NCBI GenBank assembly: GCA_938039975.1 | Contig: CALHTM010000017.1 | Coordinates: 62,001-126,000, forward strand | DNA: 64,000 nucleotides | Direction of reading: 5' to 3' | Origin: an uncultured Candidatus Saccharibacteria bacterium | Lineage (GTDB): Bacteria; Patescibacteriota; Saccharimonadia; Saccharimonadales; Saccharimonadaceae | Shown: positions 35,358-42,325 of the stretch, one piece after another | How positions within the stretch are numbered: the stretch's first letter is position 1 | How the letters are laid out: each line of letters opens with the position of its first letter | Notes under the pieces: generated by a model | Told to the model about the DNA's origin: nothing | Database searches by the model: none | Seen by the model: only the letters and a program-made list of their open reading frames with translations | Position numbers and translations under genes: made by a program

Positions 35358-36476
35358 ATGAAAAAATATTGGACTGGTGTATTTGGGCAAGTGCGCGCCC
35401 AACAAAAGCGCTTCGTCCGCGATAAAATGTCGCTGTTCTTTACCTTCCTGTTTCCGCTCATCTTCTTGTTGGTGTTCGGTTCGATTTTTAATAATCAATC
35501 GACCAGCTTTGACATCGCGATTATCAATAATTCACAGACAGAATTTGCTAAAAACTTCGTTAAAGGCGCTAAGGATAATGCCAAAGACTCGATTCTTAAA
35601 ATTAAAGACGTCAAGGATATGGACGAGGCCCGCGAGAAGTTGAAGCGTTCGGAATTGAACGGTATTATTGAGCTGCCGAGAGATTTTGGCGAGGTTAAGG
35701 GCGAGGGCGAGCAGGCTCGCCCGACTGGCACAATTAACGTGCTGTACGCCAAAGGTTCCGAGCAAACTGGTAGCGCCTTAACAGCAGTGATGAACCAGAT
35801 TGCCAATAAAATTAATATGCACATGGGCCAGCCAGAAGCGCCGTTGAAAGCCGCTGGCAAAGCTGTTGGCGACGAGCAGCTGAAGTCGTTTGATTATACC
35901 TTTACCGGGCTGCTGGCGTTTAGCTTGATGAGTATGGGCATCTTTGGTCTGGCCAATCAAATGCCAGCCGAAAAACAGCGCGGCTCCTACCGACGGCTGC
36001 GTGCAGCGCCATTCACCTCGGGGCAGCTGATTATTTCTATGGCGATTCACTACACGATTATTTCGCTGCTCAGTTTGACGATGATGATTGTTGTCGGTAT
36101 GCTGTTGTTCCAGTTTAATATGCGCGGCGACTGGAGACTCTTTGTCCTTATGGCGGTGCTGGCGGCCTTTATGATGGTAGGCCTGGGTCTATTGATTGGT
36201 GGCTGGGCAAAGAATGAAAATCAATCTGCGCCGTTAACCAACCTGATTTCCTTCCCGATGATGTTCCTGTCTGGTGCGTTCTTCCCGCTGTATCTCTTTC
36301 CGGAATGGTTGCGCGGCGTCGCTCAGTACATCCCGATGACGCCGATTACTGATGGTTTCCGTTTGATCATGACTGAGCATGCTAACCTCATTGGAGTGCT
36401 GCCACAAATTGGTACTGTTACTGCTTGGATTGTCGTCGTTTACATCGCGGCGATCAAGCTGTTTAGGTGGGAGTAA
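35358..36476 (+). CDS. ABC-2 type exporter, permease subunit
   Basis: 372 aa. One N-terminal TM helix (FTFLFPLIFLLVFGSIF), a large extracytoplasmic domain (about 50-190) and five C-terminal TM helices match the ABC2_membrane family (MMFLSGAFFPLYLFPEWL, QYIPMTPITDGFR). It partners the ATPase immediately upstream. The gene ends 10 bp before the 3' hairpin of the minus-strand module A, so the two are convergent. Confidence 0.9.
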   Translation: MKKYWTGVFGQVRAQQKRFVRDKMSLFFTFLFPLIFLLVFGSIFNNQSTSFDIAIINNSQTEFAKNFVKGAKDNAKDSILKIKDVKDMDEAREKLKRSELNGIIELPRDFGEVKGEGEQARPTGTINVLYAKGSEQTGSALTAVMNQIANKINMHMGQPEAPLKAAGKAVGDEQLKSFDYTFTGLLAFSLMSMGIFGLANQMPAEKQRGSYRRLRAAPFTSGQLIISMAIHYTIISLLSLTMMIVVGMLLFQFNMRGDWRLFVLMAVLAAFMMVGLGLLIGGWAKNENQSAPLTNLISFPMMFLSGAFFPLYLFPEWLRGVAQYIPMTPITDGFRLIMTEHANLIGVLPQIGTVTAWIVVVYIAAIKLFRWE

Positions 36477-36486
36477 TTATCTTAAT

Positions 36487-36595
36487 GAAAATAGCCCGCC
36501 GAACGAGCTCAAGCTGAATGCGGATCTTTCAATCCGAGAAACAAGTAACTGTCTCAATCAGATTGAACGCATTCGGCGAGCTATTTTCGGCGGGC
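36487..36595 (-). repeat. Module A: long 3' hairpin with conserved ends
   Basis: Read on the minus strand, GAAAATAGCTCGCCGAA pairs with TTCGGCGGGCTATTTTC over 17 positions (one G-T). Internal stems are GAATGCG/CGCATTC and CAATC/GATTG. A preceding GCCCGCCGAA can instead pair with the same 3' arm, so two exclusive folds exist. It begins 7-8 nt after the stop of the module A ORF. A similar element with compensatory changes is at 38807-38910. It may terminate or stabilise the mRNA, or be a recombination site. Confidence 0.75.
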
Positions 36596-36602
36596 AGAGC
36601 CC

Positions 36603-36821
36603 TCAGCCCCTGGGCGAAACCTTCAACATATCGCCCGAAAGAGCCTTGAAAATCATCCTCAGGACGACAGCCTGCCAGAAAGAGATTCCTGGCATCCAGC
36701 TTGCACCCGCGCCGCGGAGGACCGCGGCGAGGAGTACGATGGCGACCGCCGAGGCGGTCATGTTAATCACCCAGACACCGACCGCAATTGCGGTCGCCAT
36801 TCTAGAAGACTCTCTGTACAT
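36603..36821 (-). CDS. Module A small membrane protein
   Basis: 72 aa. One or two TM helices (MATAIAVGVWVINMTASAVAIVLLAAVL, then a second weaker one near FWQAVVLRMIF). A clear SD, AAGGAG, lies 9 nt upstream. It has the same promoter, leader and 3' hairpin as module B but no sequence similarity to the module B protein. Function unknown; a small membrane toxin, holin-like or regulatory peptide is possible. Confidence 0.6.
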   Translation of the reverse strand: MYRESSRMATAIAVGVWVINMTASAVAIVLLAAVLRGAGASWMPGISFWQAVVLRMIFKALSGDMLKVSPRG

Positions 36822-36902
36822 TGGTGGTCTCTCCTTCCAAGAGAGAGCTTACTCAAAGCTAAAGGGCGACTTCTGCCCTTTATCCGAAACTTTGAGCAAA
36901 AG
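36822..36902 (-). promoter_or_regulatory. Module A structured leader RNA
   Basis: Minus-strand fold: P1 CTCAAAG (36890-36896) with CTTTGAG (36852-36858), and P2 AAAGGGC (36875-36881) with GCCCTTT (36861-36867), whose 7-nt loop is AGAAGTC. A third hairpin TCTCTC/GAGAGA covers part of the SD. The linear parts AGCTTTTGCTCA and GCCCTTTAGCTT recur in module B. This looks like a regulatory 5' UTR. Confidence 0.65.
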
Positions 36903-36908
36903 CTAATA

Positions 36909-36937
36909 TATATATCACTAATAGAATAAAATGTCAA
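36909..36937 (-). promoter_or_regulatory. Module A promoter
   Basis: On the minus strand: TTGACA (36932-36937), 17-bp spacer, TATATA (36909-36914). The same hexamers and spacing occur in module B. The sequence similarity with B stops just upstream, near the IS end at 36945. Confidence 0.75.
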
Positions 36938-36944
36938 TGAATTC

Positions 36945-38058
36945 GTACACACCTCACCACCTCTGCAACATCTCCGCAGGTGTTCGCATCTGTATGCCTA
37001 AGTGTATGCGCTTGTTGTTGTAGAAGTCAATGTGGCGAGAGAGCTTCTCTTGCTGGTGCGGAAGCGGTACGCTTCTGCACCAATAGTGTCCGATACACTC
37101 CTCTTGCAGAGTGCGGTTAAATCGTTCTATGTGAGCGTTATCGTTCGGCCTGCCGAGGCGGCTGTGACGCAGCTGTATGCCAGCTCGTTCTAACTCTTGC
37201 GCGAAGTATCTTCCAAACTCTGGCCCGTTGTCGCACTGTACCAAAGAGATTGTTGTAAAGCCATAGCTACGCCATTTTTCCTGCGCTCTCAGGACAACTG
37301 CCGCAGCTAAGCCTGGACGCAATACTGTATGCGGTTCGGCGTAAGCCAACCGGCTGTAGAGATCTATCACTGTGTAGTAATACAGTCTCTTTCCAGAATA
37401 CGGATCAACGTGGTGAATAGTGTCGGTTTGGACAAGCTCGCCAGGACGGATTGACAATGGCCGTTTTGGGTTATCTCTCTTTACTCTGGGTTTTCTGGCA
37501 CCATCTAAGCGGTGGTGGCGCTTGAGAATACGGCGAACGCTGGAGAGACTGATTGAACTAGCTGCAATGTACCGTCCGCTGCTTTCACGCCAATTTTGCC
37601 AGATGGTACCAAACTACCTCAGCGCAACGTTTCAGTCTATCTCGCGTATGCAATACAAGCCGGACAATCTTCTCAGGAATGGCAGCCGGACTAATGTGCG
37701 GCCGGGATGACTCAGTGGGTATAAGCCAACGGCAAGCAGCCAGCCGAAAACTAGAAATGCCGCTTGGACTAGAGACGAGCCGCGAAGGACGATTTACATT
37801 CTCTAGGCGAACATGCTTATTGAGCTTATTCCATTTCTGTTTCCAACGCCAAACAGTGCTGCGATGTACACCGCACTTTCTGGCGACAACCGTTACAGGC
37901 AGCTGGTCTACAACCGGCAGCCGCATAGCAATTGCTCTAGCTTTTGGCAGGTTAGGATTGGTAGAATAGGCCATAGCAGGCCCTCCTTTCTGTAATTAGT
38001 GGTTTAACTACAGTCTACGAGGCCTGCTTTTTGGTTGCAAAGGTTTTTGGTAGTGTAC
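36945..38058 (-). mobile_element. Insertion sequence with 25-bp imperfect terminal repeats
   Basis: The left end (36945-36969) and right end (38034-38058, reverse complement) both begin GTACAC and share ACCTYTGCAAC at the inner side, with 18 of 25 positions matching. The element is about 1.1 kb with one minus-strand transposase (frameshifted). No clear target-site duplication flanks it. It inserted directly upstream of the module A promoter. The transposase suggests an IS481-like element. Confidence 0.8.
36954..37974 (-). pseudogene. IS481-like transposase, frameshifted
   Basis: The N-terminal part (from ATG 37974) has a helix-turn-helix with LPVTVVARKCGVHRSTVWRWK. The frame ends at UGA after VVWYHLAKLA (about 37585). 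The catalytic part continues in the +1 frame (SISLSSVRRILKRHHRLDGARK, QTDTIHHVDPYSG, QCDNGPEFGR, GRPNDNAHIERFNRTL), the DDE integrase core ending near 36954. One lost base would explain the break; +1 recoding at GCG-UGA is possible but less likely. Confidence 0.8.
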
Positions 38059-38147
38059 GTACTTTCTGTCAAGTAATTACGCTCCACCTCTGGAGAAATC
38101 TCCAACTTTCCCTCTCAAAAACCTCCGAAATCGCTTATACTGAAATC

Positions 38148-38598
38148 ATGAAAATCTATCTCGGTTCAGACCATTATGGCTTTTTTGAAAGAAAAAGTTT
38201 TTGCATATTTGGCAGAAAACGGTTATGATGTGCAAGATGTCGGCGGTGTGGAATTGAATCCAGACGATGATTTTCCGCAATTTGTCCAGGCGGCAGCGCT
38301 GAAAGTGATCGGCGATGACAGTAAAGACCCACGAGCAATTTTGATTTGCGACGGCAGTCAAGGCATGTATATGGCGGCTAACCGTTTCAAGGGAATCCGT
38401 GCCAGTGCGATTTGGGATGCTTTTGAGGCAAAGATGACGCGTAATGATAACGACTCGAATGTGCTGTGTTTGCCGGCGCGAATCTTGGAATATGATGAAT
38501 CTGCTTGGAAAGGCATTGTTGAGACGTGGCTAAACACGCCGTATGCCAACGCTCCGCGGTTTAATCGGCGCAATACGCAGTTGGATGAACTATCATGA
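38148..38598 (+). pseudogene. rpiB: Ribose-5-phosphate isomerase B with a frameshift in a T6 run
   Basis: The start MKIYLGSDHYG (ATG 38148, 6 nt after TATACT at 38136-38141) is a typical RpiB N terminus. The frame is lost in TTTTTT at 38181-38186. The shifted frame continues FLKEKVFAYLAENGYDVQDVG to a normal-looking end at 38598, including ILICDGSQGMYMAANRFKGIRAS. Removing one T restores a full protein of about 149 aa. GSQ replaces the usual GTG in the phosphate-binding GTGIG(M) motif, which hints at relaxed selection or a variant family. It could be a pseudogene, slippage-expressed, or a base-calling error. Confidence 0.75.
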
Positions 38599-38785
38599 GC
38601 GCAGTAATTACCCCGGCGATTTTGGCAGCGCCGTGGCGGAAATTCTCAGCCAGACATTGCCAGTTAAGGTTCTGCGGATTGGTGTCAACGACCAATTCGG
38701 CGAAAGCGGTCCGGTAGCTGAATTGTGGAAAAAGCATGGGCTGGATGTCGAAGCGATTATCCAGCAAATAAAAAGTATGTTGTAA
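38595..38785 (+). pseudogene. Fused remnants of rpe (start) and transketolase (C terminus)
   Basis: The ATG 38595 overlaps the rpiB stop (ATGA) and encodes MSAVITPAILAA, which resembles the first residues of ribulose-phosphate 3-epimerase. The next frame over encodes GDFGSAVAEILSQTLPVKV then RIGVNDQFGESGPVAELW to a stop at 38785, the extreme C terminus of transketolase. The two share the DNA GGCGATTTTGGCAGCG at the joint. A deletion through this short homology would remove most of both genes. Confidence 0.6.
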
Positions 38786-38806
38786 AACGTGGTAAATAAT
38801 TCCAGT

Positions 38807-38910
38807 GAACTAGCCCGCCGAACATCTCAAACCGAACCGGGTCTCAACCCGGGAAATATCAGGGGAGATATCTCAACCGGAGTGAGAGGTTGGCGAGTAG
38901 TTCAGCGGGC
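38807..38910 (-). repeat. Module B: long 3' hairpin with conserved ends
   Basis: Minus strand: GAACTACTCGCCAAC (38889-38903) faces GTTCGGCGGGCTAGTTC (38807-38823); the preceding GCCCGCTGAAC can alternatively pair with GTTCGGCGGGC. Internal hairpins are CCGGGT/ACCCGG and GAGATATCTC. It begins 6 nt after the stop of the module B ORF, as in module A. There is no T-run after the 3' arm, so it is not a standard terminator. Confidence 0.72.
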
Positions 38911-38916
38911 ATGGCC

Positions 38917-39171
38917 CTAGCAGAGATCCAGAGTGTCACAGACGATGTAGAACACTCCCACAATGGAAGCAAACTCGTACAATCCTGCGAAACAGAAAAC
39001 TTCTCTGTCTCCATACTGCCCAAGTGTCACCCAGAAGATGACATGACAGACGACAGCAATGACAACGGATGCCGCCTTGGCGATATCGTTGTCATTGGCG
39101 ATGGCGAAAACCATCGGCAGAGGGCCAATGACAAAGAGAGAAATGATGACGACAATGAAGGCGGTATCCAT
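38917..39171 (-). CDS. Module B small membrane protein
   Basis: 84 aa from ATG 39171, with SD GAGAGGAG. Three predicted TM segments: AFIVVIISLFVIGPLPMVFA, ASVVIAVVCHVIFWVTL and FASIVGVFYIVCDTL; three or four Cys in the C-terminal half. It is unrelated in sequence to the module A protein although the surrounding regulatory parts match. Function unknown. Confidence 0.62.
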   Translation of the reverse strand: MDTAFIVVIISLFVIGPLPMVFAIANDNDIAKAASVVIAVVCHVIFWVTLGQYGDREVFCFAGLYEFASIVGVFYIVCDTLDLC

Positions 39172-39249
39172 GACCGCTCCTCTCTGATCTCTTCCACTCA
39201 AGCTAAAGGGCGACTTTCGCCCTAAGACTAAGCCTGAGCAAAAGCTGAT
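39172..39249 (-). promoter_or_regulatory. Module B structured leader RNA
   Basis: P1 CTCAGGCT (39231-39238) with AGCTTGAG (39197-39204), including a G-U pair where module A has A-U. P2 AGGGC (39219-39223) with GCCCT (39207-39211), loop GAAAGTC (7 nt). The order, loop size and flanking AGCTTTTGCTCA and GCCCTTTAGCTT are the same as in module A. Confidence 0.65.
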
Positions 39250-39255
39250 AATATA

Positions 39256-39284
39256 TATATATCAGTACTTGAATAAAATGTCAA
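39256..39284 (-). promoter_or_regulatory. Module B promoter
   Basis: Minus strand: TTGACA (39279-39284), 17-bp spacer, TATATA (39256-39261). It is identical in hexamers and spacing to module A; similarity extends upstream through AATTCATTGACATTTTATTC. Confidence 0.75.
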
Positions 39285-39384
39285 TGAATTTTAGGCAAAA
39301 ATGTGACATTATATGCTTTTACGGCGTTTAACTCGAAAAATAAATTAATCTTTCACTTTATCTCCATCATCAAAAGCGCTGTAG

Positions 39385-39390
39385 TATAAT
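39385..39390 (+). promoter_or_regulatory. -10 box of the thioredoxin-like gene
   Basis: TATAAT, 36 nt before the ATG, with SD AAGGGGG in the leader. The -35 is not clear. Confidence 0.5.
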
Positions 39391-39426
39391 AAAAGTACGC
39401 TGAATGCTAAGGTAAAGGGGGCGAGC

Positions 39427-40023
39427 ATGAACAAAAAAACTATTGCCATTATCTCTGTAATAATTATTCTGTGCGGAGCGGCGGCTGGATTGTGGTATAA
39501 CTACCGGCGCACTGCCGAGCAGCCGAAAACTCCGTCTACTAACGTGTCCGAATCTGCCAAATTCAAGTCAGAATATCCGCGAGTGGCGGCGAATAATCGC
39601 TTCGTTTATGCCAGCGATAAAGAAATCCTTGATATTTTTGATAACGGCAGCGGTGTGGTTTTCTTGGGTTTTCCGCAATGTCCGTGGTGCCAGCATTTGA
39701 GCGAACACGTTGACCGGTCAGCTCGGGCTGAAGGAATTGATAAAATATACTATTTGAATATTCGCGATGCTCGCGCCAACAACAGCGAAGTTTACCAAAA
39801 ATTGGTCAAGAAACTAGAGCCGTACCTAGACAAAGATAACAGCGGCAAACCGCGAATATTTGTACCGGACGTATCGATTGTCAAGAACGGCAAGATTATC
39901 GGCCGCTACAAAGAGGAATCAACTGGCGACGATAATATCACGCCGGATAAATACTGGACAACAGAGAGAATCGAGCGAACATCGTCGCAGCTGCGCGGAT
40001 TTATGCGGCAGCTGAAAGGCTAA
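39427..40023 (+). CDS. Membrane-anchored thioredoxin-like protein
   Basis: 198 aa. An N-terminal TM anchor (about 5-25) is followed by a thioredoxin-fold domain with the redox motif CPWC in GFPQCPWCQHLSEHV. Likely extracytoplasmic thiol-disulfide exchange. It ends 4 bp inside the convergent VanZ gene. With the DsbA-like protein and the CVPC membrane protein nearby it may form one oxidative folding pathway. The family is close to bacteriocin-transport accessory (Cex-type) thioredoxins, so an alternative role is possible. Confidence 0.75.
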   Translation: MNKKTIAIISVIIILCGAAAGLWYNYRRTAEQPKTPSTNVSESAKFKSEYPRVAANNRFVYASDKEILDIFDNGSGVVFLGFPQCPWCQHLSEHVDRSARAEGIDKIYYLNIRDARANNSEVYQKLVKKLEPYLDKDNSGKPRIFVPDVSIVKNGKIIGRYKEESTGDDNITPDKYWTTERIERTSSQLRGFMRQLKG

Positions 40024-40904
40024 TTTTCTGGATTAGCATCGTCTTTTGGCTGTTGTTTGTTGCTTTTGCGCTGGCGTTTCGGTTGGATGCTGACCAGATA
40101 ACTCCCAATCGTCCAGCTTTTAGCGATTCTCGGTATGATAAACAACTGAATAATAATCCAGACCCCTAGCTCTGAAAGATAGAACCTACCAGGTTGTATG
40201 GTGTCTATGAAAAACGGATAAATTAGCGACCGGGTAACTACTGAAGCGAAGATAATAAGGGCTATATTGATGCAGCTAGCTAAGAATTTATTGCGGCGAT
40301 TGGGTGCGGCGTAGTTTTCGTCGCTGAGTTTGACGCTGGGAACTTTATAGCCGATTAGCCATGTCAGCATAAATCCGAGCAAGCAGCCAAAGGTATTGGT
40401 TATTAAATCATTAACATCAAACAGCCGATAACTACAAGGGTATAAACCGAACACGCCAGTTAGCTGCGTCACTTCTATTAGCATCGATAAAAGAAAGCCG
40501 CTTAGCAGCGCAAATTTCCAATGCTTGTGAAAATACGCTTTCATAAAAATGCCCAGCGGCACAAAGAAAACGATATTCATGACTAATTGCAGCGTGATAT
40601 ATAGGGTATCTTTGTTAGGCTGAACAACGTCGTTAACCCAGTTGAAGGGGATAAGTTGTGGCTGGATGTGATATGTTTGGCAAAAGGCAATCGGGTCTTT
40701 TGGTACTGGCGACAGCGTAAAAAAGATTAGCCCTGTGAAATAGAGAATTGAGCCGTAGGAAAAGAATACATACGACCACGTTACGCGCCGGCGCATGATC
40801 AGCCGTGAAATGATGAATGGTATGGTCAAGAGGATGCATAAAAAAGGCCAGAAAGTTAAAGATCCGATCAGCGGCGCTGAAAACGAATTGAGAAATTTTA
40901 GCAT
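40020..40904 (-). CDS. VanZ-like family membrane protein
   Basis: 294 aa with about six TM helices. The VanZ core is seen: TLSPVPKDP, IPFNWVNDVVQPN, LQLVMNIVFFVPLGIFM, LLSMLIEVTQLTGVFG and RLFDVNDLITNTFGCLLGF. VanZ confers low-level teicoplanin resistance in enterococci, but most VanZ-like proteins are uncharacterised. It is the last gene of a minus-strand operon with dsbA-like and CVPC genes (1-bp overlap). Confidence 0.85.
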   Translation of the reverse strand: MLKFLNSFSAPLIGSLTFWPFLCILLTIPFIISRLIMRRRVTWSYVFFSYGSILYFTGLIFFTLSPVPKDPIAFCQTYHIQPQLIPFNWVNDVVQPNKDTLYITLQLVMNIVFFVPLGIFMKAYFHKHWKFALLSGFLLSMLIEVTQLTGVFGLYPCSYRLFDVNDLITNTFGCLLGFMLTWLIGYKVPSVKLSDENYAAPNRRNKFLASCINIALIIFASVVTRSLIYPFFIDTIQPGRFYLSELGVWIIIQLFIIPRIAKSWTIGSYLVSIQPKRQRKSNKQQPKDDANPEN

Positions 40905-41620
40905 TAATTAACGCCGCCAGCCTTCAAGATCGTCTTCAGTCCGTCCTCGCCGCCAGCGAAGCCGCTGGTTTGGTAGTCGTTAATTACCATGTACGGCAAG
41001 CCGTTCACGCCAAGCGATAGAGCTTTTTGCGTGTTGTCGTTGATTTCTTGCTGGTGGGAGTCGCCTTTCATGCAGTCGGCGAACTTGGCGGTGTCCAGGC
41101 CGGCATTCTTGGCGGATGTTTCGAAGTAGCTGAGAGGCAGCAGCGGGATTTCTTTTGGTACAGCGACGTTTTTGACGCCGATGCCTTTATCGAAGTAGTC
41201 CGTTTTGATGCGTGGCACGATGTCGTGAGTGTATTGCCAATATTTATCCTGGTCGGCGGCGCAGAATGCGGCTTTAGCGCCTTGTTCGGTGTTTGGTACT
41301 TTATCCTTTAGCAAGGTGACGATTCGGTGTTCGTAGCGCAATTTGCCGGATTTAATATAGTCGTTTTTGAAGGAATCGTTGCTGGTAGCGTCTTCGACTT
41401 GGGCGCAGAATGAGCAGAAATAATCGGTATAATCGATAAACACGTTTTTCGCATCTGCCGAGCCTTGTGACATGTGTTCGTTCCATGGTTTACCGTTTCT
41501 GATATGCTGGTTCGGCGGTCGATTGACGATGCCGTAGATAAATAAAGCGACGATGCCGACGACGATGATCGATAAAACAATCCAGATTGGGGCAATGCCG
41601 CGTTCTTGTTGATGACTCAT
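40904..41620 (-). CDS. DsbA-family thioredoxin-fold protein
   Basis: 238 aa. N-terminal TM anchor (about 11-32), then a DsbA-like domain with CSFC in FIDYTDYFCSFCAQVED, an inserted helical domain, and the cis-Pro loop VNGLPYMVIND. It should introduce disulfides into exported proteins. The neighbouring membrane protein (41617-42219) overlaps by 4 bp and is the likely re-oxidising or electron-exchange partner. Confidence 0.88.
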   Translation of the reverse strand: MSHQQERGIAPIWIVLSIIVVGIVALFIYGIVNRPPNQHIRNGKPWNEHMSQGSADAKNVFIDYTDYFCSFCAQVEDATSNDSFKNDYIKSGKLRYEHRIVTLLKDKVPNTEQGAKAAFCAADQDKYWQYTHDIVPRIKTDYFDKGIGVKNVAVPKEIPLLPLSYFETSAKNAGLDTAKFADCMKGDSHQQEINDNTQKALSLGVNGLPYMVINDYQTSGFAGGEDGLKTILKAGGVN

Positions 41621-42219
41621 GATTTTTCCTCCTGTTTGGCTAATTGTGCATAAACGAATGCGATTTGTCCAGATTTGTAAAGCGACGCTAGGCTAAGTAC
41701 CAGCGCTAAGATTAGTACGATAGTGCCAGCAACATTGGCAGCGGTAGCAGCCGCTGCGCCCGAGAAAAACAGAGTAACAATTGGCAAGATTAACGAAGTG
41801 CCGCACGGTACGCAGCCGAGGCCGATAGCAGCAGCGATTGAGGCAATACCGCTGACGCTGAGTTGGCGAGCTACGTCTTGCTCGTTGCGTTTGTTGCGCC
41901 GTGCTGTAAATATTACAACTGAAAGCGATAAGCCTTGCAGAATAGAGACGATTAGCAGCAGCGCGCCGTTTGGCGTGGTGAAACCTTGCTTGAATAGCTC
42001 GGCGAGCATGTTACCAGCAACAGCGAGTTTATCGACAATTGATAGCCGCGACAAAAACAACGGTCCATAAAAGTTGCCGTTAATCACAAAGAAAATAACA
42101 ATGGCGAATAACAAAGAAAAACCCGCCGCCAGCACGCCGTAGCGCGGCAGTTTCAATAGCGCGCCGATACCAGCAGCGGCAGTTTTGACAGTTTCTTTTT
42201 GCTGTCGGATACGCTCCAT
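41617..42219 (-). CDS. Membrane protein with CVPC motif, likely DsbA partner
   Basis: 200 aa with four or five TM helices. The only Cys pair is GLGCVPCGTSLILP between TM segments, similar in placement to redox-active Cys of DsbB/CcdA/VKOR-type electron carriers, though no family is matched outright. The minus-strand TATAAT (42229-42234) ends 9 nt before the ATG, so the mRNA leader is at most a few bases. It heads the operon CVPC protein - DsbA-like - VanZ-like. Confidence 0.72.
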   Translation of the reverse strand: MERIRQQKETVKTAAAGIGALLKLPRYGVLAAGFSLLFAIVIFFVINGNFYGPLFLSRLSIVDKLAVAGNMLAELFKQGFTTPNGALLLIVSILQGLSLSVVIFTARRNKRNEQDVARQLSVSGIASIAAAIGLGCVPCGTSLILPIVTLFFSGAAAATAANVAGTIVLILALVLSLASLYKSGQIAFVYAQLAKQEEKS

Positions 42220-42273
42220 ATGATTCTTATTATACGCTAAAATTTGGAGAATTGGATTGAGTCGGCTTTAATG

Positions 42274-42303
42274 TTGAGATGTGAAATGGTATTATTGTAT
42301 ATA
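42274..42303 (+). promoter_or_regulatory. Promoter of the GATC-type R-M operon
   Basis: TTGAGA (42274-42279), 18-bp spacer, TATATA (42298-42303); a short leader then carries SD GGAGGGG before ATG 42326. Confidence 0.55.
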
Positions 42304-42325
42304 TAAAACTGTGATTGGAGGGGTT

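Noticed and set aside
37585..37600. UGA read as glycine (alternative genetic code)
   Set aside because: Reading through the UGA in the transposase does not restore the frame, and UGA ends many genes in tight ATGA overlaps elsewhere in the window.
36487..38910. Integron attC sites for the two 3' hairpins
   Set aside because: Position right after small ORFs and the variable middle look attC-like, but the ends lack the GTTRRRY/RYYYAAC core sites, the cassettes carry their own promoters, and no integrase is in the window.
38876..39225. Plus-strand ORF of 111 aa opposite module B
   Set aside because: It is the mirror of the membrane protein frame, highly charged and low complexity, without promoter or SD, while the minus strand has both.
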